DNA from: Mesobacillus foraminis
GTDB lineage: Bacteria > Bacillota > Bacilli > Bacillales > Cytobacillaceae
Length of the DNA: 64,000 nucleotides
NCBI RefSeq assembly: GCF_004340465.1
Contig: NZ_SLVV01000002.1
Span: 310,001-374,000, forward strand
Direction: 5' to 3'
In this document: positions 60,238 through 64,000 of the stretch, in pieces
Numbering within the stretch: the first letter of the stretch is position 1
Layout of the letters: each line of letters starts with the position of its first letter
Translations under genes and position numbers: made by a program
Notes under the pieces: generated by a model
Databases searched by the model: none
The model's input: the letters and a program-made list of their open reading frames with translations, nothing else
What the model was told of the DNA's origin: nothing

Positions 60238-61734
60238 TTAAAGAACCGTTTTTTTCTTTTTCCCGGTTACTTCACCCTTAAACGATTTTAGCATGGCAAA
60301 TGTCATTAATAAAAGGACGAAGGATAACGGAAATGCACTGACAATGATGGCGGTCTGCATTGCATCAAGTCCTCCGGAAACCATTAAAACAACTGCTGAT
60401 GCCGATAGGACCAGACCCCAGACAACTTTTACGACTATAGGGGGGTTCAAGCTTCCGTTCGTTGTCTGCATGCCCAATACAAAGGTTGCCGAATCGGCGG
60501 ATGTAATGAAAAAGGTAGAAATCAGAAATAAAGTCAGGATAATTAAGACAGTCGTAAATGGCAGATGTTGATAGACAAAGAAAAGAGCTGTTTCCAGTGC
60601 CTGTTCCGAGACTTTCACATTCTCGTTAAACTCCAAATGGATGCCGGTCCCTCCAAATACCGCGAACCAAAATGCACATACCAGAGTTGGAATCACCAGA
60701 ACTGCAATGACAAACTCCCTGACCGTCCTGCCCTTTGATACACGGGCAATAAAAGTGCCTACAAAAGGTGCCCATGCAATCCACCAGGCCCAGTAGAAAA
60801 CGGTCCAGTTTTGAACCCAGGATGCATCTTCATTATTAAAAGGTGCAAGGCGCAGGCCCATGCTAGGCAGATTTTGGAGATAGCTTCCTAAAGTAGTAAC
60901 AAACAGATCAAGCAGGAAAACACTTGGACCCACAATCAGCAATGTAACTAAAAGCAAAAATGCCAGGATCAAATTGGCGTTACTCAAATATTTAATCCCT
61001 CTTTGAACACCTGTACCTGCCGAGAGGATGAACAGTATTGTTACAACTGCAACGATGATCAATTGGCTTGTAAAGTTATTCGGAATTCCAAAAGTGTAGC
61101 TTAGCCCTCCATTTATTTGCGCTGCACCCAAACCTAAAGATGCGGCAACACCGAAAATGGTCGCAAACACCGCTATAATGTCGATTACTGTCCCAATTGG
61201 ACCTTTCGCTCTCTCACCGATCAAGGGATAAAGAGCAGCACTCATTAGCCCAGGGAGCCCTTTCCTGAATTTATAATAGGCTAGTCCCAGGGCGATCGTG
61301 GCATAAATAGCCCATGCGTGAAATCCCCAGTGTAAATAGGTATATCTCATAGCTAATTTCGCAGCATTCGCCGTTCCGCCTTCTCCATACGGGGGAGTTG
61401 TAAAATGCGAGATTGGCTCTGAAACACCAAAGAATAATAAACCGATTCCCATCCCCGCACTAAAAAGCATCGCAAACCAGGTTGCACGGTTGAATTCCGG
61501 CTTATCCTCATCCTTGCCAAGCTTGATTTTCCCATAAGGACCAAATACAAGAAATAGCGCAAAGAGGATAAAAAAAGTCGCAATCAGCTGGTAATACCAG
61601 CCGAAGTTAACCAAAAAGAATTGTTTCCAAACATCCATTGTTTCACCCAGATGGGCAGGCGAAATGACTCCCCATAAAACAAATAGCAGGGAAACGACTA
61701 AAGAAATCCAAAAAACCTTAGTAACCTGCTTCAT
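60238..61734 (-). CDS. BCCT family betaine/carnitine/choline-type transporter
   Basis: A 498-residue secondary transporter with 12 membrane helices. The family Trp-rich segment WAWWIAWAPFVGTFIARVSKGRT lies near residue 315 (only the first and last parts are diagnostic). GMGIGLLFFGVSEP near 93 corresponds to the glycine-rich sodium/substrate stretch of helix 3. OpuD and BetP are relatives, and compatible solutes or quaternary ammonium compounds are the usual cargo. No operator repeat precedes it, so its link to the neighbouring catabolic operons is only by position. Confidence 0.9.
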   Translation of the reverse strand: MKQVTKVFWISLVVSLLFVLWGVISPAHLGETMDVWKQFFLVNFGWYYQLIATFFILFALFLVFGPYGKIKLGKDEDKPEFNRATWFAMLFSAGMGIGLLFFGVSEPISHFTTPPYGEGGTANAAKLAMRYTYLHWGFHAWAIYATIALGLAYYKFRKGLPGLMSAALYPLIGERAKGPIGTVIDIIAVFATIFGVAASLGLGAAQINGGLSYTFGIPNNFTSQLIIVAVVTILFILSAGTGVQRGIKYLSNANLILAFLLLVTLLIVGPSVFLLDLFVTTLGSYLQNLPSMGLRLAPFNNEDASWVQNWTVFYWAWWIAWAPFVGTFIARVSKGRTVREFVIAVLVIPTLVCAFWFAVFGGTGIHLEFNENVKVSEQALETALFFVYQHLPFTTVLIILTLFLISTFFITSADSATFVLGMQTTNGSLNPPIVVKVVWGLVLSASAVVLMVSGGLDAMQTAIIVSAFPLSFVLLLMTFAMLKSFKGEVTGKKKKTVL

Positions 61735-61885
61735 TTATTAGCTCACTTTCTTTCCTTATTTTTTTCCATGCTTTCATTATGTACAGAAAAAGGAAAATCA
61801 TGAGAGTATAATAATTACAACTCGAATTTTTAAGCGGTAAAAAGACTCGAAAGTGGTCCTTTCGAGTCAGGAAGGAGATACCTAG

Positions 61886-62248
61886 TTAAAAACAGAACCA
61901 ATCTGAAAATGGGTCTCTTCTTTGCTCGGTTTGCTTTCGTTCATTTTGGCAGCTTCTATTATTCTGATGTCTCGTATCATACTCGTTTCTTCTTTCATCC
62001 CGATTCCTGCGGTCATCGCGGTCCCTTCGGTCTTCCCTGTTCCTCCGGTCATCGCGGTCTCTTCGGTCTTCCCTGTTCCTGCGGTCATCGCGGTCTCTTC
62101 GGTCTTCCCTGTTCCTGCGGTCATCGCGGTCTCTTCGGTCTTCCCTGTTCCTGCGGTCATCGCAGTTTCTTCGGTCATCCCTGTTCCTTCGATGATCTCG
62201 ATGATTGTCATCCCTGATATCTGCAGCTTTTCTGCATTTTCCCATCAT
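61886..62248 (-). CDS. Arg/Asp-rich repeat protein
   Basis: A 120-residue protein with short unique ends (MMGKCRKAADIRDDN at the start, DPFSDWFCF at the end) and a centre of 12-residue units DRRNREDRRDRD encoded by 36-bp DNA repeats. AAGGAGG lies 5 bases before the ATG. Its extreme charge patterning recalls spore coat or morphogenetic proteins with low-complexity basic repeats, but I do not recognise it. Another frame across the same repeat is also open and Thr-rich. The frame given is preferred because it alone has the ribosome site. Confidence 0.6.
   Translation of the reverse strand: MMGKCRKAADIRDDNHRDHRRNRDDRRNCDDRRNREDRRDRDDRRNREDRRDRDDRRNREDRRDRDDRRNREDRRDRDDRRNRDERRNEYDTRHQNNRSCQNERKQTEQRRDPFSDWFCF
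62010..62189. repeat. five 36-bp tandem repeats inside the Arg/Asp-rich gene
   Basis: Units begin with CGGTCATCGC at 62010, 62046, 62082, 62118 and 62154, a constant 36-bp period. The middle three are almost identical and the outer two have diverged. The period is a multiple of three, so copy number can change without a frameshift. Confidence 0.85.
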
Positions 62249-62516
62249 TCTTCCCTCCTTCCACAACACTTTATAGCCTTACCTTGTATCCTATGTACCG
62301 GCAGTACAAGCTGTTCAGGCTGATATCTAGTAATTTAAAAATTTTGCTTCTACCTTATTTAGCTGGAAACTGTAGTGACTAGAGAGGTGCGTAATGGGGG
62401 CTTAATAACCACTATGGAAATTTATCATATATTGGTGTATAGGTAAGAAACCAGGGAGGGACCTTTTCCAGCTGGTTTCTTCTTGATCTGCATGTTTTTA
62501 AACGGGGGGAGATTTA

Positions 62517-63698
62517 ATGAAGGAAATCCTGGGTTTCTTTTTATTCTTTCTGGCTTCAAGCTTTTTATTTTTAAAGTATGCAAAAAACAATAAGTTCTTT
62601 TACAAGACGGTATTTATCACGATTATTTGCCTATTCATGACTGCTTTTTCATTCATTTATTGGCACAAGCAGGATATTGGGGAGGTCAGAGACTCATCTT
62701 TCCATGAGAGTCCTGACTTTAAAAAAAAGAAGGATTCACCAGATGATCAATACCCATTACCAGGCCAGGAAGGGAAACATCCTCCCAAAAACGAAGGAAC
62801 GCCGCCAGCCAAGCCTGGAGACGAACAAGATTACCAGGATGAAAAGCATGCCCCGCCCGCTGTTCCTGCTCCAATCATAGTCCCAGATGGCGGTACAGTA
62901 GAGTATACAGTCGCTAAAGGGGATACTTTATACAGCATTTCCAGGAGATCAGGTTTCACGGTAACCGACCTTAAGCTATGGAACGGCCTGACTACCAATG
63001 CAATATACACCGGACAAACGATCAAGCTGTATGGTAAAAATGCTGCAGCCCCATCATCTCCCGTCCCTCCTCCAACACAGGAAGCTCCTTCAGGTTCTGC
63101 CTCATCCAGATCGATTTCACAGGGCAGCACCAAGATAAAAGAAATCGCTTTTACCTTTGATGCGGGAAGCGATATTGCTGGTATCGACATTATAAATGTC
63201 CTGAACAAGAACAAGGTTAAAGCCACCTTTTTCCTGACAGGAAAATGGGTAGAAAAGTATCCTTCCTACGCTAAACAGATTGCCGCCGAAGGGCATGAAA
63301 TTGGGAATCATGGCTATAACCATCTGGATGCATTAAAAGTGGATATGGAAACATTTAAACAAGATTTGTTACAAGCAGAAGCCGCGATTCTTAAAGCAAC
63401 TGGCAGATTACCCCGGCCCTACTTCCGTTTCCCCTATGGGTCTTTTAATGAAGCTGCACTAAAAGCTGCAGGCCAAGCAGGCTATCCTTACAGTATCTAC
63501 TGGTCGCTGGACACCGTAGACTGGAAGCAGCCTAGTACAGAGTTACTCATAAACAGCATAGAAAAAGGAGCCAGCAATGGAGACATCGTCCTCATGCACA
63601 TTGGAGGGATCCATACGCCAGAAGCCGTAGACCAGATGATTCCCAAGCTAAAAGCCAAGGGTTACAGACTAGTGACATTAACCGAGCTGATGAACTAA
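62517..63698 (+). CDS. LysM-containing polysaccharide deacetylase
   Basis: A 393-residue envelope enzyme with two N-terminal membrane segments (residues 3-20 and 31-48) and a charged Pro-rich linker to about 120. One LysM domain follows (EYTVAKGDTLYSISRRSG near 130). The NodB deacetylase domain from about 205 has motifs FTFDAGSD, GNHGYNHLD, RFPYGSF, DTVDW and LMHIGG. The first motif reads TFDAGSD where most family members have TFDDG, so the second metal-binding Asp is replaced. It should deacetylate peptidoglycan or a related glycan. GGGGGAG precedes the ATG. Confidence 0.88.
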   Translation: MKEILGFFLFFLASSFLFLKYAKNNKFFYKTVFITIICLFMTAFSFIYWHKQDIGEVRDSSFHESPDFKKKKDSPDDQYPLPGQEGKHPPKNEGTPPAKPGDEQDYQDEKHAPPAVPAPIIVPDGGTVEYTVAKGDTLYSISRRSGFTVTDLKLWNGLTTNAIYTGQTIKLYGKNAAAPSSPVPPPTQEAPSGSASSRSISQGSTKIKEIAFTFDAGSDIAGIDIINVLNKNKVKATFFLTGKWVEKYPSYAKQIAAEGHEIGNHGYNHLDALKVDMETFKQDLLQAEAAILKATGRLPRPYFRFPYGSFNEAALKAAGQAGYPYSIYWSLDTVDWKQPSTELLINSIEKGASNGDIVLMHIGGIHTPEAVDQMIPKLKAKGYRLVTLTELMN

Positions 63699-63708
63699 TC
63701 AGGGGAGC

Positions 63709-63742
63709 AAAGCGCCCTTGCTGTTAAAGGTGCGCTTTATCC
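63709..63742 (+). terminator. terminator of polysaccharide deacetylase gene
   Basis: AAAGCGC / GCGCTTT stem, extended by further pairs around a short loop, followed by ATCCCTTC. The T tract is weak. Confidence 0.6.
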
Positions 63743-63954
63743 CTTCACCCTACTGCAGTACTAAACGGTGCCTGACCCCGAAAGTTGTGGTAGGACTTGT
63801 ACATAAAATGTATAAGCTTATGGGGAGGGATTCGAGCTCTACTGGAATCGTTCCAATAATAATTGCCTAGTGAATTTACGGCAGAATAAATTGTTCTCCA
63901 TAAGACCAATATAAGAATAGAATAAGGTGATTTTTTTCTAGGGAGTGCTCTTTG

Positions 63955-64000
63955 ATGACAGTTTTTGTTTACCAAACTTTCGAGATTAAACAAGATCAAT
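63955..64000 (+). CDS. start of a further gene, truncated by the window
   Basis: ATG with GGGAG nine bases upstream opens a frame reading MTVFVYQTFEIKQDQ up to the window edge. Too little is present to name it. Confidence 0.4.
   Translation, partial: MTVFVYQTFEIKQDQ

Noticed and set aside
61882-62211. Thr-rich open frame overlapping the Arg/Asp repeat gene
   Set aside because: The 36-bp repeat keeps several frames open. This one lacks a ribosome site at its start.
63766-63780. GGTGCCTGACCCCG-like sequence resembling a repeat seen in Bacillus intergenic regions
   Set aside because: Only one copy was found in the window, so nothing can be concluded.

Overview
The window is a stretch of a low-to-moderate GC Bacillaceae chromosome, probably from a soil or marine Bacillus relative such as Mesobacillus or Cytobacillus. 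The evidence is AGGAGG-type ribosome sites, frequent TTG starts, intrinsic terminators after most units, and Firmicute families (LytE-like LysM/NlpC endopeptidase, YpzG-like, YsnF-like and YetF-like proteins, PucR regulators, CspD, RRNPP regulator). No rRNA, tRNA, CRISPR array, prophage or intact insertion sequence was seen.

Region by region. 1-8.1 kb: two manganese catalases, a class A penicillin-binding protein, a DinB-like protein, an ABC exporter, an azoreductase and a small YpzG-like protein, then a decayed LysE/ArgO exporter. 8.2-12.7 kb: a GtrA / GT2 / DUF6044-like glycosylation set divergent from galU. 12.8-20.9 kb: small proteins, an acidic repeat protein, a YsnF-like stress protein behind a SigB-like promoter, a short FtsH-like protease, and an XPD/DinG helicase with a RecB/Cas4-like nuclease front end. 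20.9-23.8 kb: a secreted subtilisin, an HTH-TPR (RRNPP) regulator and, 14 bases behind the regulator, a 44-residue signal-peptide-bearing pro-peptide. This is a likely peptide quorum-sensing cassette. 23.9-38.4 kb: acetyltransferase, threonine aldolase, CBS protein, VOC protein, LytE-like hydrolase, YetF-like protein, a lipoprotein, selB without selA or selC, type II pantothenate kinase and SbcCD. 38.8-42.1 kb: cspD, a PerR-like regulator, hemA and thiol peroxidase. 42.1-48.3 kb: uric acid degradation (HIU hydrolase, uricase, OHCU decarboxylase), two PucR regulators and a purine permease. 48.7-61.7 kb: a catabolic cluster of split transketolase, four-carbon acid sugar kinase, ThDP carboligase, TIM-barrel isomerase, allantoate-deiminase-like hydrolase, M20 peptidase, class II aldolase, an IclR regulator and a BCCT transporter. 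61.8-64 kb: an Arg/Asp repeat protein, a LysM polysaccharide deacetylase and the first codons of another gene.

Two systems stand out. The first is the subtilisin / RRNPP regulator / pro-peptide cassette, with a palindrome against the protease promoter. The second is an IclR-centred regulon. Eight copies of one operator-like sequence lie upstream of three units: five copies spaced 48-57 bp before the transketolase operon, one before the hydrolase-aldolase operon, and two before iclR itself. That arrangement ties the two enzyme operons into one pathway for an unidentified, probably N-substituted sugar-acid-like substrate.

A third link is peroxide handling: thiol peroxidase sits directly behind the H2O2-producing uricase genes, next to PerR-like and hemA genes.
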